A DNA stretch of 15,261 nt from Deltaproteobacteria bacterium (GTDB taxonomy: Bacteria; Desulfobacterota; Desulfobulbia; Desulfobulbales; Desulfobulbaceae), in NCBI GenBank assembly GCA_024277485.1, contig JAJRVA010000114.1, positions 1-15,261 on the forward strand, written 5' to 3'. Below the pieces are notes generated by a model. The model was given only the letters and a program-made list of their open reading frames with translations. It was not told the origin of the DNA and did not search any database. Shown in pieces: positions 6,814 to 12,771 of the stretch (position 1 is the first letter of the stretch; every line of letters begins with the position of its first letter). A program made the translations under genes and the position numbers.

Positions 6814-7643
6814 TCGACATGCACCTTTACCGGCAGCAGGTGAACGAGGCGGTTTCCTTTCTGCGGACAAGGATCGCGGAACCACCTGAAATTGTCATTA
6901 TCCTGGGGACCGGCCTGGGTTCCCTTGCCGAGTCTCTTGTCGACAGACAGGTTATTCCCTATCATGATATACCGCACTTCCCGCTTTCAACGGTTGAAAG
7001 TCATGCCGGCAACCTTGTCTTCGGGCGGCTGCGGAACCGCAACGTGGCCATACTCCAGGGCAGGGTCCACTGCTACGAGGGGTATGCGGCCAGGGAGGTC
7101 GCCCTGCCCGTCCGGGTCCTTTCCCTGTCAGGTGCGGGTACCGTGATCGTGACCAATGCCTCCGGCGGCCTGAACAGGAAATTTGCCGCCGGCACCATCA
7201 TGGTGCTGACCGATCATATCAACCTGCTGGGTGACAACCCGCTGCGCGGTCCCAATGTCGATTCCTGGGGACCGCGTTTCCCCGACCTGTCCCAGCCCTA
7301 CGACCCCGACCTTGTCCGGATCGCCCTGCAGTCTGCCGCTCACCTGGAGCTGGACAGGATCGCAACCGGCGCCTATGTCTGCATCCCCGGCCCCAGCCTG
7401 GAGACCCCCGCGGAAACGCGGTTTCTTCTTAACAGCGGCGGCGACGCGGTGGGCATGTCCTCCATCCCGGAAATCCTTGTCGCCATCCACGCGGGCATGC
7501 GGGTGTTAGGCCTGTCGGTGATTGCCAATGTCAATGACCCGGATGACCTGCAGCCCATCCTGCTTGATGATATTGTTCAGACGGCCTCTGAGACCGAGCC
7601 GGTCCTGCAGCAGCTTATCCTGGAAATCATAGCGAGGTGTTAA
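6810..7643 (+). CDS. Purine nucleoside phosphorylase (PNP/MTAP family, 6-oxopurine type)
   Basis: Family members split a purine nucleoside with phosphate into base and (methylthio)ribose-1-phosphate. The 277-residue protein shows VIILGTGLGSL (phosphate loop, Thr34), LQGRVHCYEGY (His87), TNASGGLN, GPSLETPAETR (Glu198, Glu202), VGMSSIPEI and VIANVNDPD. The Asn in the last motif (residue 240) corresponds to the Asn of inosine/guanosine phosphorylases; methylthioadenosine phosphorylases have Asp there. A 6-oxopurine nucleoside is therefore the expected substrate. Starts at 6810 (ATGA overlap with thrC) and 6819 are both possible; the first is preferred for coupling. The deaminase immediately downstream makes exactly such deaminated nucleosides, so inosine or 5'-methylthioinosine is plausible. 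Assigning punA versus a methylthioinosine phosphorylase is not possible by sight. Confidence 0.9.
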   Translation: MIDMHLYRQQVNEAVSFLRTRIAEPPEIVIILGTGLGSLAESLVDRQVIPYHDIPHFPLSTVESHAGNLVFGRLRNRNVAILQGRVHCYEGYAAREVALPVRVLSLSGAGTVIVTNASGGLNRKFAAGTIMVLTDHINLLGDNPLRGPNVDSWGPRFPDLSQPYDPDLVRIALQSAAHLELDRIATGAYVCIPGPSLETPAETRFLLNSGGDAVGMSSIPEILVAIHAGMRVLGLSVIANVNDPDDLQPILLDDIVQTASETEPVLQQLILEIIARC

Positions 7644-7648
7644 GAGAG

Positions 7649-8977
7649 ATGGCCCGACCCAAAGCCGACCTGGTTGTCACCGGCAGATATCTGGTGACCA
7701 TGAACGAACACCACGAGATCATTGAAGACGGCGGTATCGTTATCGGCGGCAGCCGCATCCTTGAGACCGGCCCGGCCGATGCAATGCTTGCGAAATACCC
7801 GGATGCTGACCGTCTGGCTGAAAAGCACGGCCTCATCATGCCCGGCCTGGTCAACACCCATACCCACGCGGCCATGGCCTGTTTTCGCGGCCTGGCCGAT
7901 GATCTGCCCCTCATGCAGTGGCTGCAGGAGTATATCTTCCCGGTGGAGGCCAAACTGACCCCGGACATTGTCTACCACTCCACCCTGCTGTCCATCTGCG
8001 AAATGATCCGCTCCGGCACCACCAGCTTCTGCGACATGTACCTCTTTGGGGCCGATGTTGCCAGGGCAGCAGATGAGGCCGGCATGCGGGCCTGGATAGG
8101 TGAAGTGCTCTATGATTTTCCATCGCCCAATTACGGGGAGCTTGACAACGGTTTCAGGTACACTGAAGACCTTTTCAAGAAATACCGCGGCCATGACCTG
8201 GTGACAATCACTGTTGATCCCCACGCGGTCTACACCTGTTCCCCTGACCTGCTCAGGCGCCTCGGTGATATGGCGGCGGAAAAAAACGCCCTGTATGTCA
8301 TTCACCTTTCTGAAAACAAAGACGAGGTCGATACCTGTGTTGAGCGGTACGGATGTTCCCCGGTCATGCACCTGGAAAAACTTGGTCTGCTCAACGAACG
8401 GGTCGTGGCGGACCACTGTGTGATGGTAACCGACGAGGAGATCCAGCTCCTCGCGGACCGGGGGGTCAAGGTCTCCCACTGCCAGGAGTCGAACATGAAA
8501 CTTGCCTCGGGCACGGCCCCGGTGGTCAAAATGCTTGAGGCCGGAATCACTGTTGGAATCGGCACCGACGGCAGCGCCAGCAACAATGATGTCGACATGT
8601 TCGGCGAGATGAACACGGTTGCCAAGATCCACAAGGTTGTCCGCATGGACCCGACCGCCATGGATGCCGCTACAACCCTGCATGCCGCCACCCTGGGCGG
8701 CGCGGAAGTCCTCGGGGCAGGCGGCATCACAGGCAGCCTGGAAGCAGGGAAAAAAGCTGATCTCATTGTGCTTGACCTGAACCAGCCGCACCTGACGCCG
8801 ATCTACACCCCGGTTTCCCACCTGGTCTATGCTGCCAGGGGCTCCGATGTCATCCATTCCATCATCAACGGCCGTATCGTCATGCAGGACCGCTGCCTCA
8901 CGACCCTTGACGAACCTGCAATTCTTGCCCGGATGGAACAGATCGGACGGCAGATAAGAAAAATGAGAACAGAATGA
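7649..8977 (+). CDS. mtaD: 5-methylthioadenosine / S-adenosylhomocysteine deaminase (amidohydrolase)
   Basis: This TRZ/ATZ-type metal-dependent amidohydrolase should deaminate 5'-methylthioadenosine and/or S-adenosylhomocysteine to the inosine analogue plus ammonia. Numbered from 7649 (442 residues), the metal and catalytic residues are all present: HTH (His71, His73) in GLVNTHTHAAMACFRG, His192 in VDPHAVYTCSP, His219 in VIHLSENKDEV, and Asp307 in GIGTDGSASNN. ADHCVMVTDEEI and KVSHCQESNMKLASG are typical of the MtaD/SAH deaminase group. A GTG at 7637 would add four residues, but it lies inside GAGGTG (7634-7639), the better ribosome binding site for the ATG at 7649 (9-base spacing). GAGGTG itself is in the last codons of the phosphorylase gene, linking the two. 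The in vivo substrate is uncertain. Confidence 0.92.
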   Translation: MARPKADLVVTGRYLVTMNEHHEIIEDGGIVIGGSRILETGPADAMLAKYPDADRLAEKHGLIMPGLVNTHTHAAMACFRGLADDLPLMQWLQEYIFPVEAKLTPDIVYHSTLLSICEMIRSGTTSFCDMYLFGADVARAADEAGMRAWIGEVLYDFPSPNYGELDNGFRYTEDLFKKYRGHDLVTITVDPHAVYTCSPDLLRRLGDMAAEKNALYVIHLSENKDEVDTCVERYGCSPVMHLEKLGLLNERVVADHCVMVTDEEIQLLADRGVKVSHCQESNMKLASGTAPVVKMLEAGITVGIGTDGSASNNDVDMFGEMNTVAKIHKVVRMDPTAMDAATTLHAATLGGAEVLGAGGITGSLEAGKKADLIVLDLNQPHLTPIYTPVSHLVYAARGSDVIHSIINGRIVMQDRCLTTLDEPAILARMEQIGRQIRKMRTE

Positions 8978-8980
8978 ATG

Positions 8981-9008
8981 TTGACACCCACGCCTGCAAG
9001 GTGATACT
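8981..9008 (+). promoter_or_regulatory. Candidate sigma70-type promoter for the tatA pair, with overlapping inverted repeat
   Basis: A perfect TTGACA (8981-8986) is followed after 16 bases by GATACT (9003-9008), four of six matches to TATAAT, about 50 bases before the first tatA start. The inverted repeat ACCCAC (8986-8991) / GTGGGT (9009-9014) brackets the spacer and -10 region and could be an operator or a small hairpin. It lies directly after the mtaD stop. Confidence 0.5.
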
Positions 9009-9057
9009 GTGGGTATTCAGGATGCAGTCGCTTTAACACTCCAAGAAAGGTGAAAAA

Positions 9058-9237
9058 ATGTTCGGATTAGGCATGCCGGAACTGGTTATCATTCTGGTTA
9101 TTATCGTCATTATTTTCGGGGCAGGAAAACTACCGGAAATCGGCAGCGGCATCGGCAAGGGAATCAAGAATTTCAAGGATGCCACCAAGAACGATGATAA
9201 AACCAAGGTGATAGAAGAAGACAACAAGGACAGTTGA
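9058..9237 (+). CDS. tatA: Twin-arginine translocase subunit TatA, short copy (59 aa)
   Basis: The product begins [20 protein letters not shown], followed by [20 protein letters not shown]: one N-terminal transmembrane helix, the FG hinge, then the amphipathic helix with the LPEIG.G.GKG pattern. The tail is short and acidic (EEDNKDS). TatA oligomerises in the inner membrane to let folded proteins carrying a twin-arginine signal cross; in anaerobes these include many periplasmic redox enzymes. AAAGGTG (9046-9052) gives a good ribosome binding site 5 bases before the ATG. At 59 residues it is shorter than usual and easily missed. The second tatA follows after 57 bases. No tatB or tatC is in the window, so they must be elsewhere. 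Confidence 0.9.
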   Translation: MFGLGMPELVIILVIIVIIFGAGKLPEIGSGIGKGIKNFKDATKNDDKTKVIEEDNKDS

Positions 9238-9294
9238 GCCCCTTCCGGGAGGGTCAACCGGTTTCTCCTTAACCCGGCATTACAGGATACCCCT

Positions 9295-9543
9295 ATGTTT
9301 GGACTCGGCACACCGGAGCTGATCGTCATACTCGTCATTGCCTTTCTCATCTTTGGCGGCAAAAAACTGCCTGAAATCGGCTCCGGCCTCGGCAAGGCGC
9401 TGGGCTCCTTCAGGAAAGGAATCAGTGACGTGGAAGAGGCAGGCGCTGAAATGAAAAAGAGCATTCCAGGCGTAAAAGAGATATCCGACGTCAAGGACAA
9501 GATCGACCAGGCGAAGAACATCACCAGGCTGGTCGGCAAGTAA
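9295..9543 (+). CDS. tatA: Twin-arginine translocase subunit TatA/TatE family (82 aa)
   Basis: This is a paralogue of the gene just upstream: MFGLGTPELIVILVIAFLIF, the [20 protein letters not shown] hinge and amphipathic helix, then a longer charged tail (about residues 42-82) rich in Lys, Glu and Asp that is probably helical and cytoplasmic. Both copies share MFGLGxPEL and KLPEIGSG, indicating duplication, but the tails differ. The polar residue in the membrane helix is Glu8, as in the first copy; E. coli TatA has Gln there and TatB has Glu. A TatB-like role for one copy is conceivable, but TatB usually has a longer tail and a different hinge. AGGA (9284-9287) lies 7 bases before the ATG. 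It ends in TAA, followed by the structured spacer before the glutamate synthase genes. Confidence 0.92.
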   Translation: MFGLGTPELIVILVIAFLIFGGKKLPEIGSGLGKALGSFRKGISDVEEAGAEMKKSIPGVKEISDVKDKIDQAKNITRLVGK

Positions 9544-9662
9544 CTGGAGTATAAGACGTTTACGCACCATCCGCCGCCCAACTATACCGGAAAATTTTCC
9601 TCTCCATGTTCCATGCGATCTCTGAATTGAATGCCTTGCGCTTCACACTTTTGTAAAAAAAT

Positions 9663-9714
9663 TGCAGTATACTTTTCCAAACCGGAAAAAACTGCAGGGA
9701 TGCGCTCCCTTTTT
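9663..9714 (+). terminator. Stacked hairpins, probable terminator of the tatA unit
   Basis: A bulged stem pairs TGCAGT (9663-9668) with ACTGCA (9691-9696) and, inside it, TTTTCC (9673-9678) with GGAAAA (9684-9689) around an AAACC loop. Directly after it, AGGGA (9696-9700) pairs with TCCCT (9706-9710) and runs into TTTTTC, the form of a small intrinsic terminator. The second stem is only 5 base pairs, so efficiency is uncertain. A perfect 12-base palindrome GGAAAATTTTCC sits farther upstream at 9589-9600. Confidence 0.5.
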
Positions 9715-9715
9715 C

Positions 9716-9742
9716 TTGACATTGATTTTTTTTCCTTGTAAT
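9716..9742 (+). promoter_or_regulatory. Candidate promoter for the glutamate synthase genes
   Basis: TTGACA (9716-9721) is followed by TGTAAT (9737-9742, five of six matches to the -10 consensus) with a 15-base spacer, shorter than the optimal 17. It starts right after the terminator-like T-run and would give a leader of roughly 110 bases before the ATG at 9863. No sigma54-type GG/GC element was recognised. Confidence 0.45.
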
Positions 9743-9773
9743 CGTTTTCTCTTGTCATTGTTTCCCGCTTTAC

Positions 9774-9796
9774 CAGTGGAAATGTGTTTTCAACTG
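9774..9796 (+). promoter_or_regulatory. Hairpin in the glutamate synthase leader
   Basis: CAGTGGAAA (9774-9782) and TTTCAACTG (9788-9796) pair at 8 of 9 positions around a TGTGT loop. If transcription starts near 9750, this lies in the 5' untranslated leader. It matches no riboswitch class that I recognise. The rest of the spacer to 9862 is AT-rich, and GGGAG at 9852-9856 is the ribosome binding site. Confidence 0.35.
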
Positions 9797-9862
9797 TCTC
9801 TTGGGTCTTCCCTCCAGACATATTTATTTTAAAACCAGAACGTTACTACGTGGGAGATTTTC

Positions 9863-11002
9863 ATGTGTCGTTTAGCTCTGAAAACCGCGGACACTCCCTT
9901 TTCGCCGTATGAAGTCCTTACTGCCATGGAGGCCATGCAGGAAGGATACGACGGAAGCGGCTTGGGACTGCTGCTGCGGGGCATCCAGTTTGAAGATTTC
10001 AACTATAAGGGTGACCTGCCGATCCTGTCCGGCATCGCGCACAGTGAGGCGGCCCTCCAGCGCCTGAACAGTTACATGGAGGAACGGGGTTATGAACTCA
10101 AGTATGACCACGAGTTTGATGTTACCCCGGGCATGGTCGAAGCGCAGGACCGCGAAAAATATATCGTCAGGGTGTACAGGGAACCGGCAGGCGCGGACAA
10201 GTCGGTCGAGGCGACGGAACAGCGAAACATGCAGATCCGGCTTGACCTGCGCAAAAATGGTGAGGACCACGGCGGCGACCTGACCGTGTTTTCCTTCTGG
10301 CCCCAGGTTGTCATGATCAAGGAAGTGGGCTGGCCGCTCCAGGTCGGCGATGCCCTGGGCTTAAATGACGGGCGCATCAAGGCCCGCGTGGTCATGGCCC
10401 AGGGACGCCAGAACACCAACTACGGCATCAACCTGTACGCCTGCCACCCGTTCTTCATCCAGGGCATATCCACCATGACCAACGGTGAAAACACCGCCTT
10501 TATCCCGATCCGGGAATGGCTCACCGGCAAGCAGATTCCAGGGTATGTCGGCTACCAGAGCGACTCCGAGGTCTTTACCCATATCCTGCATTACGTGGTC
10601 AAGAAGCTGAAACTGCCCCTTGAGGCGTACAAGCATATCATCACCCCCCTGAAAACAGAAGAGCTTGACGCCCATCCGCAGGGGGAATTCCTCAAGGGAC
10701 TCAGGGCGGTATGCCGGCGCCTTATCATCGACGGACCCAACGCGGTCATCGGCACCCTGCCCGATGAAACCTGCCTGCTGACCATGGACCACAAGAAGCT
10801 GCGCCCGGCAACGGTGGGCGGCAAACCCGGTGTATGGGCCATGGCCTCCGAGATCTGCGGCGTTGACGCCATGATCCCGGACCGCGACCGCTCGCTTGAT
10901 TTTCAACCCATGCGTGAACACACAGTCATTATTCCTCCAGACCGTAAGGAGATGGTAATATGGTCTCAGTTCGATCAGTTTATACTACCCCAAGCAGCTT
11001 AA
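9863..11002 (+). CDS. Glutamate synthase, glutamine amidotransferase subunit (archaeal-type split GltB)
   Basis: This separate class II (Ntn) glutaminase subunit releases ammonia from glutamine for the synthase subunit. The protein starts Met-Cys-Arg, so Met removal exposes the catalytic N-terminal cysteine, the hallmark of class II amidotransferases. Further family features in the 379 residues are EGYDGSGLGLLLRG (about 28-41), AQGRQNTNYGINLYACHPFF, MTNGENTAFIPIREWL, YQSDSEVFTHILHYV and DHKKLRPATVGGKPG, corresponding to the GATase fold around the glutamine site. Bacterial GltB normally carries this as the N-terminal third of a ~1500-residue chain; here it stands alone, as in archaea and several anaerobes. 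GGGAG (9852-9856) precedes the ATG. The 3' end overlaps the next gene by 43 bases in another frame. Confidence 0.9.
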   Translation: MCRLALKTADTPFSPYEVLTAMEAMQEGYDGSGLGLLLRGIQFEDFNYKGDLPILSGIAHSEAALQRLNSYMEERGYELKYDHEFDVTPGMVEAQDREKYIVRVYREPAGADKSVEATEQRNMQIRLDLRKNGEDHGGDLTVFSFWPQVVMIKEVGWPLQVGDALGLNDGRIKARVVMAQGRQNTNYGINLYACHPFFIQGISTMTNGENTAFIPIREWLTGKQIPGYVGYQSDSEVFTHILHYVVKKLKLPLEAYKHIITPLKTEELDAHPQGEFLKGLRAVCRRLIIDGPNAVIGTLPDETCLLTMDHKKLRPATVGGKPGVWAMASEICGVDAMIPDRDRSLDFQPMREHTVIIPPDRKEMVIWSQFDQFILPQAA

Positions 11003-12600
11003 CCTATCACGACCTGCCCTGGATAATCACGCACCGCGAGGATCGCTGCACCCTCTGCGGACGCTGTACATCCGTCTGCCCTGTTCAGGCCATATACCTG
11101 ACCTACAGGCGCCAGCGGATGCCCAAGCTGGATATCCTCAGAAAAAAACGGTGCAACGAGTACCGGACCTTTGTCGGCATCAGGCAGAAGACAACCATTG
11201 AGAACAAGTGCATCGGCTGCGGCATGTGCGCCATGGTCTGCCCCAACGAGGCCATCGGGCCTGAACCGAACAGCAACGAGGACCGTTCCCTGTTCCACAT
11301 GCACCGGAAAGGCGATGCCTGGAAACGCGGCGGCCGCCGCAACCTGCCCGGCCGCACCATCCTGGACAAGATGGTTTTCAACAGGATCTCCATGCTCACC
11401 GATCCTGCCCTGGATGCGGGACGGCATGAGTTCAACACCAATACTATTTTAGGCCGGGTGCTTGCGCCGGAGGAATACCTGCGCCGCAAGGCGGCCGGCG
11501 AATGGATACCGCCCACCCGCGAGATATTCCCGTTCATCATCGGCTCCATGTCATTCGGAGCCCTGTCACCCAACATGTGGCTCGGGCTGCTGCAGGGGGT
11601 TGCCTACTGCAACGAGGTCCTGGGTATTCCGGTTGTGATGGCCACCGGCGAGGGCGGGGTGCCGCCATGGGTCCTGAAGAGCCCGTTCCTCAAGTATATT
11701 ATCCTGCAGATCGCGTCCGGCTATTTCGGCTGGGACGAGATCATCCGGGCCATTCCGGAAATGCAGTGCGACCCGGCCGCCATTGAGATCAAGTACGGCC
11801 AGGGCGCCAAGCCCGGCGACGGCGGGCTGCTCATGTGGTTCAAGGTATCCAAGCTGATTGCCCGGCTGCGCGGAGTGCCGGAAGGCGTTGACCTGCCGTC
11901 CCCGCCTGTGCATCAGACGCTCTACTCCATCGAGGAAAGCGTCATGAAGATGATCCAGACCCTGTCCATGGCTTTTGGTTTCCGGGTGCCGGTGTATCCC
12001 AAGATATCCGGATCCACCTCGGCCAAGTCGGTACTCAACAACCTGGTCCGCAATCCCTATGCATCCGCCCTGCTCATCGACGGGGTGGACGGCGGCACCG
12101 GCGCGGCCTACAACGTTTCCATGGACGCCACCGGTCATCCCATCGCCTCCAACCTGCGCGAATGCTACCTTGACCTGGTTGCCCAGGGCAGGCAGAACGA
12201 GATTCCGCTCTTTGCCGCCGGCGGGATCGGTAAAAACGGCAATGTTACCCAGAACGGCATGGGCCTTATCATGCTTGGCGCCTCCGGTGTCCATATCGGT
12301 AAATACATCATGCAGGCGACTGCCGGCTGCCTGGGTAATGAAATGGGCCGCTGCAACGTCTGCAACGTGGGTCTCTGTCCCAAGGGCATCACCAGCCAGA
12401 ACGAAAAGCTGTTCCGCCGTCTTGATCCGGACGACGTTGCCCAGCGTGTTGCGGACACCTTTATGGCGATCAGGACTGAAATGAAGAAAATCATGGCGCC
12501 GCTGGGCCGCTCACAGAGCCTGCCCATCGGCATGTCCGACGCCCTGGGCATTGATGACGCTGCTGCCGCGGAACGGCTCAAGATCAGGTACGTCTGCTGA
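10960..12600 (+). CDS. gltB: Glutamate synthase, FMN/ferredoxin synthase subunit (archaeal-type split GltB)
   Basis: This subunit binds FMN and makes glutamate from 2-oxoglutarate and ammonia. An N-terminal two-cluster ferredoxin domain (CTLCGRCTSVCP, Cys30/33/36/40; CIGCGMCAMVCP, Cys84/87/90/94) is not part of standard bacterial GltB. From about residue 150 the FMN-binding TIM barrel follows: FIIGSMSFGALSP, ATGEGGVPPW, IEIKYGQGAKPGDGG, KISGSTSAKSVLNN, IDGVDGGTGAA and AAGGIGKNG. CNVCNVGLCPKGITSQ (Cys465, 468, 473) holds the 3Fe-4S cluster of glutamate synthases. AAGGAG (10946-10951), 8 bases before the ATG and inside the preceding gene, supports the start and tight coupling. It ends 171 bases before the third subunit gene. 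Confidence 0.93.
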   Translation: MVSVRSVYTTPSSLTYHDLPWIITHREDRCTLCGRCTSVCPVQAIYLTYRRQRMPKLDILRKKRCNEYRTFVGIRQKTTIENKCIGCGMCAMVCPNEAIGPEPNSNEDRSLFHMHRKGDAWKRGGRRNLPGRTILDKMVFNRISMLTDPALDAGRHEFNTNTILGRVLAPEEYLRRKAAGEWIPPTREIFPFIIGSMSFGALSPNMWLGLLQGVAYCNEVLGIPVVMATGEGGVPPWVLKSPFLKYIILQIASGYFGWDEIIRAIPEMQCDPAAIEIKYGQGAKPGDGGLLMWFKVSKLIARLRGVPEGVDLPSPPVHQTLYSIEESVMKMIQTLSMAFGFRVPVYPKISGSTSAKSVLNNLVRNPYASALLIDGVDGGTGAAYNVSMDATGHPIASNLRECYLDLVAQGRQNEIPLFAAGGIGKNGNVTQNGMGLIMLGASGVHIGKYIMQATAGCLGNEMGRCNVCNVGLCPKGITSQNEKLFRRLDPDDVAQRVADTFMAIRTEMKKIMAPLGRSQSLPIGMSDALGIDDAAAAERLKIRYVC

Positions 12601-12607
12601 GCATTAT

Positions 12608-12654
12608 CAGGCTGCGGCTGTTCAGGCTGAAGGGTGTCAGGGGCGATTTCCCTG
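12608..12654 (+). repeat. Micro-repeats and small hairpin in the gap between glutamate synthase genes
   Basis: CAGGCTG (12608-12614) and CAGGCTGAAGG (12623-12633) repeat the motif found around the thrC start. CAGGG (12638-12642) and CCCTG (12650-12654) form a 5-pair hairpin without a T-run. The remainder of the gap to 12771 holds two TTGAAA copies (12719-12724, 12727-12732) but no convincing -10 box and no reading frame I would support. Confidence 0.45.
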
Positions 12655-12771
12655 TGGAGCACCCGGTAGCCGGACAAACAGGTGAATTACGTACACATAC
12701 AAACCGGTTCAATGCGCGTTGAAAAATTGAAAACCGTCCACTAACACAAACTCTACATACGACAGTACGCA

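Noticed and set aside
7637..7648. GTG at 7637 as the mtaD start
   Set aside because: It falls inside the GAGGTG that makes a good ribosome binding site for the ATG at 7649, and nothing suitable lies upstream of it.
7640..8857. 405-residue antisense frame opposite mtaD
   Set aside because: The plus-strand deaminase has all its metal ligands; the antisense product shows no recognisable motif.
9238..9294. Terminator between the two tatA genes
   Set aside because: Only short imperfect GC matches with no T-run; the second gene has its own ribosome binding site and the two are probably co-transcribed.
9582..9821. 79-residue minus-strand frame in the spacer
   Set aside because: It runs through the hairpins, terminator and promoter-like sites, is mostly charged low-complexity residues, and its first ATG lacks a ribosome binding site. 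A 46-residue version from an internal ATG cannot be fully excluded.
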